Translations under genes and position numbers: made by a program | Notes under the pieces: model-generated | Told to the model about the DNA's origin: nothing | Seen by the model: only the letters and a program-made list of their open reading frames with translations | The model's database searches: none | Shown: positions 1-10,354 of the stretch, one piece after another | Layout of the letters: the number at the start of each line of letters is the position of its first letter | How positions within the stretch are numbered: the first letter of the stretch is position 1 | Source of the DNA: an uncultured Alphaproteobacteria bacterium | GTDB taxonomy: Bacteria; Pseudomonadota; Alphaproteobacteria; Methylaequorales; Methylaequoraceae | Assembly: GCA_902550225.1 (NCBI GenBank) | Contig: CACCYL010000005.1 | Coordinates: 1-64,000 of the forward strand | DNA: 64,000 bases | Reading direction: 5' to 3'

Positions 1-438
1 ATTTGTTATGAAATGACCAGTATACGTCAGAATCTTTCTATGTATCGACCAATCAGCTAAACTATTTTTTAAAAGGAATCTTGAGCCAACAACAACATCA
101 AATTTTTTAATTTGACAAAAAAACTTTTCAATATCTTCTGGAGAATGTGTCAAATCACCATCAAGTGAAATTAGTTTGCTATATTTGTTACCAAACGCCC
201 ATTTGATGCCTTCTAGGTGTGCACTCCCAATTCCTAATTTTTTAACTCTATGGATTACATGTATATTTTTTTTTTGTATTGCGTAATTATCAATCACTTT
301 ACCAGTGCCATCTGGAGAATTATCGTCAATGAATAAAATATCGATCTTGTTTTTTATTTTTGTTAATTTACTCACCAAAATATTAATATTATTTATTTCA
401 TTGTAAGTTGGGATTAAAATTAATGTTTTAGAATTCAT
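1..438 (-). CDS. Family 2 glycosyltransferase, dolichol-phosphate mannosyltransferase-like (partial, runs off window)
   Basis: Reverse translation from the ATG at 436-438 reads MNSKTLILIPTYNEINNINILVSKL...IDILFIDDNSPDGTGKVIDNY...SLDGDLTHSPEDIEKF, a typical GT-A fold with DDNSPDGT. Confidence 0.85.
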   Translation of the reverse strand, partial: MNSKTLILIPTYNEINNINILVSKLTKIKNKIDILFIDDNSPDGTGKVIDNYAIQKKNIHVIHRVKKLGIGSAHLEGIKWAFGNKYSKLISLDGDLTHSPEDIEKFFCQIKKFDVVVGSRFLLKNSLADWSIHRKILTYTGHFITN

Positions 439-485
439 AACTTAATTTATAGGATGAAGATGAAAAGTTAAAATATATTTTTGAT

Positions 486-1412
486 TTAGCTGCTTTTTTT
501 AAAAGCATAAATTCCTTTAGATTCTAGTTCATCACTTACTAATTTTTCAACCATTTCTCGGAAACTTATTGATGTGTTCCAATTACAAATTTTTTTCAAA
601 TAACTAGAATCTCCAACTCGAAAACTATTATACTTATGATTTGTTTTTTCTTCAATATGTTTAGTAAAATCTAAATCAAGATACGAAAACGCAATCTTTG
701 CAAATTTTTTTACTGTATTAAGTTTACCAGTCGCAACTATAAAATCACTTGAGTCCTTTGCATTGGTAATTTTATACATTGCATCTACATAATCAGGTGC
801 AAATCCCCAGTCAACTTTTGCTTGAAAATTATTAATCTGTAATTTTTTTTTTCTTTTTTTTAAATAAATTTCAACTGCAGCCTTAACGATTTTTTTACTT
901 AAAAAGTCATTTTTTCTATATTTTGATTCATGATTGAATAAAATACCTACACAAGCAAAAATTTTATACTTTTCTCTGTAAAATTTACAAGCATTCATCG
1001 ATGCAACTTTTGCGAGTCCATAAAGTGATGATGGTGAGTATCCAGTCTTTTCGTTTATCGGAATTTTTGAAGTATTAAAAATGAAAGAGGAGGATGCAAA
1101 GAAAAATCTGGAACGAGTTGAATATTGTTTTATAGAATCTAAAAAATATACTATAGCTAAGTAATTAACTTTGTAGTTTAATTCCACATTAAAATTAGAT
1201 GTCTTTTCAGAAGATGAATGATATGCTGCTAAAAAATATATTTCATCAGGCTGCAAATCTCTTACTAATTTATCAATTTTATTTTTTTCAAATATATTAA
1301 AGTTATTTTTATTTATACCTAAAACATCGTATTTTAAATTTTTAAGATAATCTTCTAAAAGTTGACCGTCTTGGCCTGAAGAACCAATTATAATTGCTTT
1401 TTTTCTGTTCAT
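486..1412 (-). CDS. NAD-dependent epimerase/dehydratase, GDP-mannose 4,6-dehydratase-like
   Basis: N-terminal GSSGQDGQLLEDYL Rossmann motif, SSSFIF..., YGLAKVASMNACKFYREKY (YxxxK), WGFAPDYVDAM as in GMD family. Confidence 0.85.
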   Translation of the reverse strand: MNRKKAIIIGSSGQDGQLLEDYLKNLKYDVLGINKNNFNIFEKNKIDKLVRDLQPDEIYFLAAYHSSSEKTSNFNVELNYKVNYLAIVYFLDSIKQYSTRSRFFFASSSFIFNTSKIPINEKTGYSPSSLYGLAKVASMNACKFYREKYKIFACVGILFNHESKYRKNDFLSKKIVKAAVEIYLKKRKKKLQINNFQAKVDWGFAPDYVDAMYKITNAKDSSDFIVATGKLNTVKKFAKIAFSYLDLDFTKHIEEKTNHKYNSFRVGDSSYLKKICNWNTSISFREMVEKLVSDELESKGIYAFKKSS

Positions 1413-1553
1413 TGTTAATTTTATTGTTTTTGTCTAAAATACCTTAATACTTTTTGTTATAAAAAAATATATTAATAGAAAATTTTGAGTTAAGAAAACA
1501 GCTTTATTTAGATTGGGTAATAATTTAATGTTATTTGTGTAAATATATATTAA

Positions 1554-2987
1554 ATGACAAAAAAAATACTATTCTTTCAAAAAAATATGATCTTTTTCAT
1601 ATTATTTTTTCTCTTAACTTCATCTTTTTTAATCGGTCTTTTGAGGGGCCCAATTGTTCCTAATGAAATTCAGTCAAAAAATTGTGCAAGAAATGTGAGT
1701 TTGCCCTTCGGTGGTGGAGTTACATTAAACTGTGACTCTGGAATGTATGTTAGGCTAGCAAAGAATCCGTTATTATTGTTTGAAGAAAAGAGAATTGTTC
1801 ATAATAGAATTTTGACTGCTGGTAATGTTGAGCAAGCTACCCCCGGAAGTACTTACTTGGTTTGGATAATCTCTCAACCCCTTTACTTTATCTGGAAGGG
1901 TTTTGATAAATCTTTTTCAGAATTAATTTCTCAAATCAAAAGTTCATTAAATGAAACTTATATTCAACAAGACATTAATCAAACTATTGATGATTCATTT
2001 CCAAATTTTAAAAGTTTTCTACCTTCTTATGTTTCGTATATAATTTTTCATTTTTTTTTAATTTTTTTGACCTTTACTTTTTATATAAAAACTTTATACG
2101 ATAAACCTTTTAATTTAAATCTTTTTACAAAACCTTTTTTGTGGATAGGATCATTTTTATTAATAAATGATATTGTAAAGCAATTTTTTTTTTCACCTGG
2201 CCCTCAGTTATTTAGAATTTTTGCTCCAATAATAACAATCTATTTTTCAAACAAAATTCTAGTGTCAAAAAATGCTAACAAGGATTTTTTCATAGGTACA
2301 CTATTCGTAGGTTTTGGCATGCTATTTTATTTTAATTTTTTTATTTCAGTATTAACAATTGGTTTTGCTTGGTTAATTAAAAGCCGATTCTTTTCTGAAC
2401 CAATAAATTTTATTAAAAAACAATATTTTAATTTTTTACTTTCTATAATTGTTTTTACTTTTCCATATTTTACTTGGTACATAATTTGTTTGATGACAAA
2501 TGATGGATTATTTATTTACGACCTAGATCAAACTAATAACGGAATTGATGTTTTTAAAATTATTTTAAACGAAGAGGGTTTTAACGCTGTGTACAAAACT
2601 TTTTTAGATTCTATAATTAATACATATAAGAGAAGTCTAATCCATAGTTGGCATATCTTAGCTATACTATTTTCATTTTTACTATTATTAAAATTTAAAT
2701 TAACTAATATTGAAAAAAATTTGTTAACAACTAGCTTATTTTATTCTTTTTTTATAATTCTCTTCTTTTGTATTTATAAACCAACTGGAGAACCTAGACT
2801 TGTTTTTTCTGGGTTCATAATATTTCTTCCTCTAATAGGAGAAATGAGTAAAAGAATAATTAATCTTAGAAAAAAATTCTTAGGATTTCTAATTTTTTTA
2901 ATCTTTTTATTCTCTGGGCATGTGATACATAAAAATTCACCCTATGGATGGTATAATATCGATGGATATTATTTTTTTGAAGAATAA
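1554..2987 (+). CDS. Polytopic membrane protein, possibly GT-C-like glycosyltransferase
   Basis: 477 aa, many hydrophobic helices, large first loop containing NCDSGMYVRLAKNP; located between glycan genes. Confidence 0.6.
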   Translation: MTKKILFFQKNMIFFILFFLLTSSFLIGLLRGPIVPNEIQSKNCARNVSLPFGGGVTLNCDSGMYVRLAKNPLLLFEEKRIVHNRILTAGNVEQATPGSTYLVWIISQPLYFIWKGFDKSFSELISQIKSSLNETYIQQDINQTIDDSFPNFKSFLPSYVSYIIFHFFLIFLTFTFYIKTLYDKPFNLNLFTKPFLWIGSFLLINDIVKQFFFSPGPQLFRIFAPIITIYFSNKILVSKNANKDFFIGTLFVGFGMLFYFNFFISVLTIGFAWLIKSRFFSEPINFIKKQYFNFLLSIIVFTFPYFTWYIICLMTNDGLFIYDLDQTNNGIDVFKIILNEEGFNAVYKTFLDSIINTYKRSLIHSWHILAILFSFLLLLKFKLTNIEKNLLTTSLFYSFFIILFFCIYKPTGEPRLVFSGFIIFLPLIGEMSKRIINLRKKFLGFLIFLIFLFSGHVIHKNSPYGWYNIDGYYFFEE

Positions 2988-2997
2988 TTTAAAAAAT

Positions 2998-4233
2998 CTA
3001 GGTTTTTATTATCTCAATTTTTGGTAAAGGAAATACTAATTTTTGATTTTTAAATTTACTATTTGATAAGAAAAAATCTTTAAAATGCCATGGTAAAATC
3101 AGAATATAATCGGGTTTTTTTTTAAGAAGTTCATTTTCAGATATTATTGGTATAGATGTACCTGGTGTATAGCACGAAAATTTATCTTTATTTACTTCAC
3201 CCACGTAATTTATGGTAGAAAAGTCAAGATCACAATATTGAAGTATTACATTTCCTTTAGTAGAAGCCCCTAAAGCTGAAATGGAAAAATTTTTTGTTTT
3301 AAGTTCAGTTAAGATGTTTTTTAATTTTTTTTTCTGATTTAAAACATCTTTTGCGAACTTTTTGAAGATCTTCATATCTTTATATTTTTTTTCTTTATTT
3401 AATGTTTTCTTAATTATATTTTTCACTTTGTACTTTTTATTCTCCTGATGACAAACAGTTATTGAAAAACTACCACCATTAACCTTGTTAGTTTCAAAGT
3501 CAATTATTTGAAGATTACATTTTTTCACAATCCAATCAATTTGTGTTAGAGAGTAATATGTTAAATGTTCATGACAAATTGTGTCGTATGACGTTTTATC
3601 TAACATTGTTGGCATATAACTTTGCTCTAAGATCCATATACCTTCTTTTTTATCTATTACTTTAGATATATCATTACAAAAGTGAATTGGATCTTCAACA
3701 TCATAAAACATTGAAAAAGATGTGATTATTTTTGCTTTTCTTTTTTCAATTTTGTTATAATTCTTAAAATTAAAAAAACTTGGTATCAATAACATATCTT
3801 TATATTTATTTTTAAACTTTTCACCTATTGGGTCAAAGCCTATTCTTTTGTAATTTTTTGAATAAAAAGATAAAGTAGTTGCATCATTAGATCCTATATC
3901 GATTACAATATCTCCAGTTTTTAATTTATAATTTTTTAAAATATTAGTTATTTTTGATTTCAGATGGTTTATCATACTATCGTTAAGAGATGACTGATAA
4001 CCATAATTATTAGAAAACATTTTTTCATAATCTTGATTGTGATTTAATTGAACTAAATTACAACATTTAGAATTTTGTGCTTCATGACATTTTACTAGTT
4101 TAAGGGGGTATTGATTTTTTAATTCATCTTTTTTTTTTGGAAAGATACCAGTTAAAAATTGATTTCCGAGGTCAAGGATTTCAACTAGATTACTATTTCC
4201 GCATATACGACATTTTTCTATTTCTTTAAACAT
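2998..4233 (-). CDS. Class I SAM-dependent C-methyltransferase (sugar methyltransferase type) with N-terminal zinc-binding Cys cluster
   Basis: N-terminal CRICGNSNLVEILDLGNQFLTG, VIDIGSNDATTLSFY SAM motif, EQSYMPTMLDKTSYDTICHEHLTYYSL typical of NDP-sugar C-methyltransferases. Confidence 0.85.
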   Translation of the reverse strand: MFKEIEKCRICGNSNLVEILDLGNQFLTGIFPKKKDELKNQYPLKLVKCHEAQNSKCCNLVQLNHNQDYEKMFSNNYGYQSSLNDSMINHLKSKITNILKNYKLKTGDIVIDIGSNDATTLSFYSKNYKRIGFDPIGEKFKNKYKDMLLIPSFFNFKNYNKIEKRKAKIITSFSMFYDVEDPIHFCNDISKVIDKKEGIWILEQSYMPTMLDKTSYDTICHEHLTYYSLTQIDWIVKKCNLQIIDFETNKVNGGSFSITVCHQENKKYKVKNIIKKTLNKEKKYKDMKIFKKFAKDVLNQKKKLKNILTELKTKNFSISALGASTKGNVILQYCDLDFSTINYVGEVNKDKFSCYTPGTSIPIISENELLKKKPDYILILPWHFKDFFLSNSKFKNQKLVFPLPKIEIIKT

Positions 4234-4271
4234 TTCAAACTATATATATTTAGATAATTTTAAATCTAATT

Positions 4272-4457
4272 CTAAATAAGATTATAATATTCAATAACCT
4301 TCATACATCCCATGTGAAAAAAGCCAAATATAAACCTATAAGAAGCAACGAGAATGAAAAGGAAAAAAGGAATTAAAATTAACCAACCCAACCAATTAGG
4401 TTCACCTTGATGACAAAAAAATTCAACTTTACAAAAATCATTATAAAAAGAATCCAT
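4272..4457 (-). CDS. Small single-TM hypothetical protein (61 aa)
   Basis: ORF with one strong hydrophobic segment (WLGWLILIPFFLFILVASYRFIFGFF); no overlap with other genes. Confidence 0.4.
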   Translation of the reverse strand: MDSFYNDFCKVEFFCHQGEPNWLGWLILIPFFLFILVASYRFIFGFFHMGCMKVIEYYNLI

Positions 4458-4810
4458 AGTCTATCTTTACAGATTTTTAAAAAAAATCCAAGTCGAAGCT
4501 CAGTTCACTCACACACAAACGCAAAAAGTTTATAAGTCTAGATTACTGCCCTATGCATTATATTGCTCTTATTCCATCATAACAAAGAACATAAAACACT
4601 TGAAACCATTGCTCAGCATAGAAACACAGATTATGAAAAGTCGCATAGGATATACAAAAATTAGCTTTCAAACCAATATTGATGGTGATCCTATTGAAAG
4701 ACAAAAAATTGCTATTGAAAGTTATATAAAAAAAAAACCTCTTAGCTCTTCACAAATATTAAAAAAATATCTTTCTTTTAAACACCAACATATAATTTTA
4801 GGGGCTTTAA

Positions 4811-4887
4811 TGGTAGGCCCGGAGGGACTTGAACCCCCGACAACACCGTTATGAGCGGTGCGTTCTAACCAACTGAACTACGGGCCT
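4811..4887 (-). tRNA. tRNA with CAU anticodon (tRNA-Ile2 or elongator tRNA-Met)
   Basis: Reverse strand AGGCCCGTAGTTCAGTTGGTTAGAACGCACCGCTCATAACGGTGTTGTCGGGGGTTCAAGTCCCTCCGGGCCTACCA; 7-bp acceptor stem, CTCATAA anticodon loop, GTTCAAGTC T-loop, encoded CCA; A1-U72 acceptor resembles tRNA-Ile. Confidence 0.93.
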
Positions 4888-4922
4888 GCAATTAAAGTAT
4901 TATTATGATATTACTTGACTTT

Positions 4923-6875
4923 TTAGTTATCAAGAAAACTTCTTAATTTTCTAGATCTACTTGGGTGTTTAAGCTTTCTCAAACCTTTTGCTTCTATTTG
5001 CCTAATTCTTTCTCTTGTAACTGAAAATTGTTGCCCAACCTCCTCTAAAGTATGGTCTGTATTCATACCAATTCCAAATCTCATCCTTAAAACTCTCTCT
5101 TCTCTGGGAGTTAATGTAGATAGAACACCAGTTGTGGCCTCTCTGAGGTTATTTTGGATTGCAGCGTCTAATGGCAGTTTAATGTTTTTATCTTCAATAA
5201 AATCACCTAGGTGGCTGTCATCTTCGTCTCCAACAGGAGTTTCTAGGCTTATCGGTTCTTTTGCTATTTTCAAAACTTTTCTGACCTTTTCTAACGGCAT
5301 CCCTAGTCGTGAAGCGAGCTCTTCTGGTTGAGGTTCTACTCCGTTTTCATTGAGAATTTGTCTAGAGACTCTTACTAATTTACTTATTGTTTCTATCATG
5401 TGTACTGGAATTCTAATAGTTCTAGCTTGGTCAGCTATAGATCGTGTTATTGCTTGTCTAATCCACCAAGTTGCATAGGTTGAAAATTTGTAACCTCTTT
5501 TATACTCAAACTTATCTACTGCCTTCATTAGACCAATATTTCCCTCTTGAATTAAATCAAGAAATTGAAGCCCTCTGTTTGTATATTTTTTTGCTATAGA
5601 AATCACTAATCTTAAGTTTGCTTCAATCATTTCCTTTTTTGCCTTACTTGATTGGATTACCCCATCATTGGCAAGACTCGAGACTTCTTTTATTTCTTTG
5701 ATTGTCATCAAAGTAGAAAGCATTATCTCTTTAAATTTTGAAATGATTTCTTGGGTAAGTTCTTTTTTAGCAAAAGATACCCATTTTTTATTATTTTTTT
5801 TGGTAAGATTTCTGAGCCAATTTTTATACTGACCATTTTTACTATATTCTTTGTCAAACTCATCATTTGATATCTTAAGCTTCGATGCAATATCTGATAA
5901 TTTTCTCTCTCCAGCAACAATTTGAATATTATACATTCTATGTGTTTCTATTACATCGTCAATTCTATTTTGGTTTATAAAAATATTCATAACCTGCTCA
6001 GAAACTGATTTTTCTGCAGATTTTATTTTTTTTTCCAATTTGACATCAATTTTCTTATTTAAAATTCTTAAATTAATATACTCTTCTTTTAATTTCCTAT
6101 ACTTTTTAAATATTTTGGAAAACTTTTCAAGGTTCGAAGTAATGTGGGGCTTGAGATTTTCTTCCTTTTCCAAAATTGACAAGTCGGATAACTCGTTGTT
6201 GTCATCGGATGCTTCAGAATCAAAATCCTCTTGATCTTCCTCATTTGTTTTCTCCTCCTCTTCATCACCTTGATCATCATCATCGTTATTATTGAAAATT
6301 TGCTCGTCTTTAATTGGCATATCAGCGTCGAATTCCTCTTGTTCGCCATTTACAGATCTGAAAGTAGTGTCAAGGTCAATGAAGTCTCTTATCTGACGTT
6401 CTCCAACTTCATAATCTTCGAAATATTTCTGAATTGACATCATTGAGATTATGCTTTTAGAAAAAGCGTCAGCTGTTTTCTTTTTACCCTCCTCTATTCT
6501 CTTTGCAATAGCTATTTCTCCAACTCTTGACAAAAGCTCGACATTACCCATTTCTTTCAAGTACATTCTGACAGGATCGTCAGTTCTTCCACCATCGTCA
6601 TCCTTTTCAGTTGCAACTATTCCTGCTTCATTTTCATCATTGGAAGTTTCTTCACTGTCCTCCTCGTATATTTGAATATTAAGGCTTTCGACTTTTGAAT
6701 AAAACTCTTCTTTATCGTCGAACTTTTCGTTTTCGAGCGCCTTTTCGCATTCAGAACGATGCAAAAAACCTTTTTTCTTACCTTTCAAAATTAATTTTTT
6801 AAGACCTTCATTAGTCTGATCAATTAATGGTTCTTCTGAGTCTTCTTTCTTCGAGGTAGATAGTTTTTTGTTCAT
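4923..6875 (-). CDS. rpoD: RNA polymerase primary sigma factor (sigma-70)
   Basis: [95 protein letters not shown]; acidic nonconserved region. Confidence 0.98.
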   Translation of the reverse strand: MNKKLSTSKKEDSEEPLIDQTNEGLKKLILKGKKKGFLHRSECEKALENEKFDDKEEFYSKVESLNIQIYEEDSEETSNDENEAGIVATEKDDDGGRTDDPVRMYLKEMGNVELLSRVGEIAIAKRIEEGKKKTADAFSKSIISMMSIQKYFEDYEVGERQIRDFIDLDTTFRSVNGEQEEFDADMPIKDEQIFNNNDDDDQGDEEEEKTNEEDQEDFDSEASDDNNELSDLSILEKEENLKPHITSNLEKFSKIFKKYRKLKEEYINLRILNKKIDVKLEKKIKSAEKSVSEQVMNIFINQNRIDDVIETHRMYNIQIVAGERKLSDIASKLKISNDEFDKEYSKNGQYKNWLRNLTKKNNKKWVSFAKKELTQEIISKFKEIMLSTLMTIKEIKEVSSLANDGVIQSSKAKKEMIEANLRLVISIAKKYTNRGLQFLDLIQEGNIGLMKAVDKFEYKRGYKFSTYATWWIRQAITRSIADQARTIRIPVHMIETISKLVRVSRQILNENGVEPQPEELASRLGMPLEKVRKVLKIAKEPISLETPVGDEDDSHLGDFIEDKNIKLPLDAAIQNNLREATTGVLSTLTPREERVLRMRFGIGMNTDHTLEEVGQQFSVTRERIRQIEAKGLRKLKHPSRSRKLRSFLDN

Positions 6876-6919
6876 GTGAGATATTCTTTTACAATTAATA
6901 CATGAACTGTTGATGAATA

Positions 6920-8680
6920 TTATTCAAGTCTTTTATTTTGTATATTCTTAATTTCGGATGAAACTTTATTGTATTTGTTTAATAAGTTTTCAGATATTAA
7001 TTTTTCGGAAGATTCTATAATCTGTTTTTCAATAATCTTTCTTTCCTCTAAAAGATTAGGTAACCTTAAGTTGTTAAGAATTTGTTTGAAAAATACTTTT
7101 TTTTCTTCTTCATTTAAACTAGCAGCATGTGTTTTTTTAAGTTCTTTAATCTCACTTAACAAATTTGGAGTTAAACTTTTATACTTATTTTCCTCTTCAT
7201 GAATGTATTTAGACTCTGCGTTATAATTCTTTAGAATTTCTGTTTTAATCACTTCCAGGGTTTCATTGGATAATTTTATTTGGAAAATCTCTTCATGGTA
7301 ATCTGTAAGGTAGTTTTTGTAAAAAATTATCATTACTAAAAATAGTTTTTCGTTTATATTTTCTATAATTTCGTTTGAATTAGGTTTTCGGATCGAAATA
7401 GTTTTGATTCTATTGCTATTCCAAATAAAGCTCTCTTTTTGAGACTTTAAGAATCTAAAATATTCCTTTGAAACATTTACATCATCAATTTTCTTAACAA
7501 TGTCGTTTATTTTGTTGTCAATTAAAGCAATGGACTCTGGTGTATTGTTTTTAACAGAATTGACTATAGCCTCCCAAATTATAATTGAAAGATCTTTAGC
7601 TTTGTTTTTTAAAGCAAGAAAATCATCTTTTTTTTTATTTCGAAGAAAAGAATCGGGGTCTAAATTTTCAGGAATTAAAATAAATCTTAATGACTTTCCA
7701 GGAACCAAAAACTTTAGAACTTTTTCTGCTATTTTCTTTGTAGCATTCTGTCCTGCATCGTCTCCATCAAAACAAACGTAAGGTATGTCTGAATAATTCC
7801 ACATTTTTTTTAATTGCGTTTCTGATAATGTTGTTCCTAGAGTTGAAACTGCGTTTTTAATTCCAGAACTATACATTTTTATAACATCCATATAACCTTC
7901 AACTAAAAATATTTCTTTTTCTGACCTTATATTTTCTAAATTTTCTTTGAGACCATAAAGTAATTGACTCTTTTTGAAGACTAGACTTTCCTGTGAGTTT
8001 ATATATTTGATCTTTGAATTTTGTATAGTTCTTGCACCAAAACCCACGATATCATTTGAGAAATTATGTATAGGAAAAGTTATGCGTTTGCTAAATCTCC
8101 CGAAGTATTCTCCATTGTTATTTTTAATTAAAAGATCAGTTTTCTTTATTTTATCAAAACCAAAACCTTCTAACTCCAAATACTTCAATAAATCATTGTG
8201 ATCTGGTGCAAAACCAATGTTAAAGGTTTCTAAAGCCTCATCAATAATTCCTCTCGCTTTAATGTATTTGTAGGCAAATGGATTCTTTTTTAGTAATTCT
8301 TTAAATAAATTGTTACTTTTATAAAGAATATTAGTAAGAAGTTTTACTTCTGAATTGGATTTATTTTTTCTTTGATCATAAACATAAGGTATACCTGAAT
8401 ATTGTGATATATAAATAAGTGATTCTAAGAATTGTAAATTTTTATATTTGCTTATAAAGTTTATTATATTTCCACCAGCTTTACAGCCAAAACAATGAAA
8501 AAGGGATTTTTCGTTATTGACATTAAATGAAGGAGTTTTTTCATTATGGAATGGACAATTACCAACAAATGAATTTCCTCTTTCCACTAAATTAACAAAT
8601 TGACCAATAAAATCAGATAATCTTACTTTATTATTAACCTCGTTTAAAAATTGATTTACAGAATTGTTATTTTTAATCAT
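6920..8680 (-). CDS. dnaG: DNA primase
   Basis: CHC2 zinc finger [58 protein letters not shown]; start trimmed to MIKNNNS. Confidence 0.96.
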   Translation of the reverse strand: MIKNNNSVNQFLNEVNNKVRLSDFIGQFVNLVERGNSFVGNCPFHNEKTPSFNVNNEKSLFHCFGCKAGGNIINFISKYKNLQFLESLIYISQYSGIPYVYDQRKNKSNSEVKLLTNILYKSNNLFKELLKKNPFAYKYIKARGIIDEALETFNIGFAPDHNDLLKYLELEGFGFDKIKKTDLLIKNNNGEYFGRFSKRITFPIHNFSNDIVGFGARTIQNSKIKYINSQESLVFKKSQLLYGLKENLENIRSEKEIFLVEGYMDVIKMYSSGIKNAVSTLGTTLSETQLKKMWNYSDIPYVCFDGDDAGQNATKKIAEKVLKFLVPGKSLRFILIPENLDPDSFLRNKKKDDFLALKNKAKDLSIIIWEAIVNSVKNNTPESIALIDNKINDIVKKIDDVNVSKEYFRFLKSQKESFIWNSNRIKTISIRKPNSNEIIENINEKLFLVMIIFYKNYLTDYHEEIFQIKLSNETLEVIKTEILKNYNAESKYIHEEENKYKSLTPNLLSEIKELKKTHAASLNEEEKKVFFKQILNNLRLPNLLEERKIIEKQIIESSEKLISENLLNKYNKVSSEIKNIQNKRLE

Positions 8681-9137
8681 TGAAGATTGTTTTTGCTTTC
8701 TCAGCAACTGTCTGCATATCTAACTGCCCTGGGTATTTGCTTTTTAAGAAGCCTAAAAGCTTTCCTAAGTCTTTAACAGATTTGAATCCGTGCTCTTTTA
8801 TAGTTTCATGTAAAATATTATCAAGTTCATTAGATGTTATTTGATGAGGAAGAAATGAGTTTATGATTTCAATTTCTTTTTCTTCTCTTTTTTTTAAATC
8901 ATCTCTTCCAGCCTCTGAATAAATTTTTACACTTTCTTTCCTTTGTTTAATCATATTTAAAAGAAGATTTAATATTTCTTCATCAGAGATTGAATCTCCC
9001 TTCTTTTTTGTTCTATATTGAATGTCATGATCTTTGATAGCTGCTAAAATTAATCTTACAGTTGATGTAGCTATTTCATCTCTACTTTTTAAGTTTTGAT
9101 CAAGAGTTAGCTTTATTTTTTCTCTCAATGATTGCAT
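8673..9137 (-). CDS. GatB/YqeY domain-containing protein
   Basis: SLREKIKLTLDQNLKSRDEIATSTVRLILAAIKDHDI...EEILNLLLNMIKQRKES...YSEAGRDDL; start trimmed to MQSLREK. Confidence 0.92.
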   Translation of the reverse strand: MQSLREKIKLTLDQNLKSRDEIATSTVRLILAAIKDHDIQYRTKKKGDSISDEEILNLLLNMIKQRKESVKIYSEAGRDDLKKREEKEIEIINSFLPHQITSNELDNILHETIKEHGFKSVKDLGKLLGFLKSKYPGQLDMQTVAEKAKTIFND

Positions 9138-9211
9138 AATTAACAAATAAAAATTCTATATTACTATGTAATTGTTGGAATTTAATAATATCAAAGTATA
9201 TTATTGAACAA

Positions 9212-10354
9212 ATGAAAAATAGTGTCAAAAGAAATGGAAAAAATTGTGTTTTGCTTCTCGATGATGGTTCTCATTTTTTTGGTATTGGTTCAGGATGCTT
9301 TGGAGATTTTTTAGGTGAAATTTGTTTTAATACTTCGATTACTGGCTACCAAGAAATACTGACAGATCCATCGTATTTCAATCAAATTATTAACTTCACT
9401 TTTCCGCATATTGGAGTAGTTGGTGCGAATTTTGAGGATTATGAAAGTGACAAGATTTATGCCTCAGGTTGCATAATTAACAATCCCGTGTCAGCTGCTT
9501 CAAATTTTAGATCTAAAATGGATTTTGAAAAATGGTTAAAACTTAATAAAAAGGTATGCGTATCAAATATTGACACAAGAGCACTCACTAAAAGAATAAG
9601 AAATTTAGGTGCGTGTAAAGCATTAATTCATTTCCCTGAAAATGCTTATTTCGAAAATATGAAAAATCTTAAAACTAAATTAATGAAATTTCCTAGTATG
9701 AAGAATCTGGATCTAGTTTCGGAGATCTCAACGAGATATATATACAAGTGGTTTAATAAAAAAAAAGTAAAATCTTTTAAAATTAATAAAAATTTTATTG
9801 CTGTTATAGACTTTGGTATTAAAAAGAATATTTTAAATATTCTAAGTTCCTCTAAATATGATGTAGTAGTTTTTCCTTACAACTTTTCAGTTGAAGAGAT
9901 TATTAAAATGAAACCAGCAGGCTTGTTTCTTTCAAATGGTCCTGGAGATCCTTTAGCAACCTTCAAAAAGAATAGAGAAAATTTATATTCTATCAAGAAT
10001 TTTAACAAACCTATCTTCGGAATCTGTCTTGGACATCAAATTCTTTCATTAATTTATAACGCTAAAACAGAAAAAATGCACCATGGGCATCGAGGAGCAA
10101 ACCATCCAATAAAAAATGTTAAAACCAAAAAAGTTGAAATTACCGTCCAAAACCATGGTTTTGTTGTTTCTAAGAAATCTTTCCCCAATGATTTAACTAT
10201 TACTCACACATCACTATTTGATAATACAATAGCTGGGATAGAGGTAAAAAATAAACCTTTTTTCTCAGTTCAGTACCATCCAGAATCTTCCCCTGGTCCT
10301 CAAGATAGCAAATATTTATTTGATCAATTTTTTAAACTCATAAAAAATGCCTAA
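9212..10354 (+). CDS. carA: Carbamoyl-phosphate synthase small subunit
   Basis: [49 protein letters not shown]. Confidence 0.97.
   Translation: MKNSVKRNGKNCVLLLDDGSHFFGIGSGCFGDFLGEICFNTSITGYQEILTDPSYFNQIINFTFPHIGVVGANFEDYESDKIYASGCIINNPVSAASNFRSKMDFEKWLKLNKKVCVSNIDTRALTKRIRNLGACKALIHFPENAYFENMKNLKTKLMKFPSMKNLDLVSEISTRYIYKWFNKKKVKSFKINKNFIAVIDFGIKKNILNILSSSKYDVVVFPYNFSVEEIIKMKPAGLFLSNGPGDPLATFKKNRENLYSIKNFNKPIFGICLGHQILSLIYNAKTEKMHHGHRGANHPIKNVKTKKVEITVQNHGFVVSKKSFPNDLTITHTSLFDNTIAGIEVKNKPFFSVQYHPESSPGPQDSKYLFDQFFKLIKNA

Noticed and set aside
4600-4854. 84-aa plus-strand ORF ending MVGPEGLEPPTTPL as a protein-coding gene
   Set aside because: The C-terminus is the antisense translation of the CAU tRNA (classic spurious peptide); only the upstream part was kept as a weak remnant hypothesis
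6180-6350. Acidic repeat-like tract in RpoD ([31 protein letters not shown]) as an unusual insertion
   Set aside because: Primary sigma factors commonly carry a variable acidic stretch in the nonconserved region; not evidently novel
5134-6675. Several ORFs on both strands inside rpoD (5134-5331, 5723-5920, 6040-6234, 6089-6349, 6231-6437, 6451-6675)
   Set aside because: Lie within the well-supported rpoD reading frame, low complexity, no recognizable domains
6969-8201. Plus-strand ORFs antisense to dnaG
   Set aside because: Shadow ORFs in AT-rich sequence opposite a conserved gene
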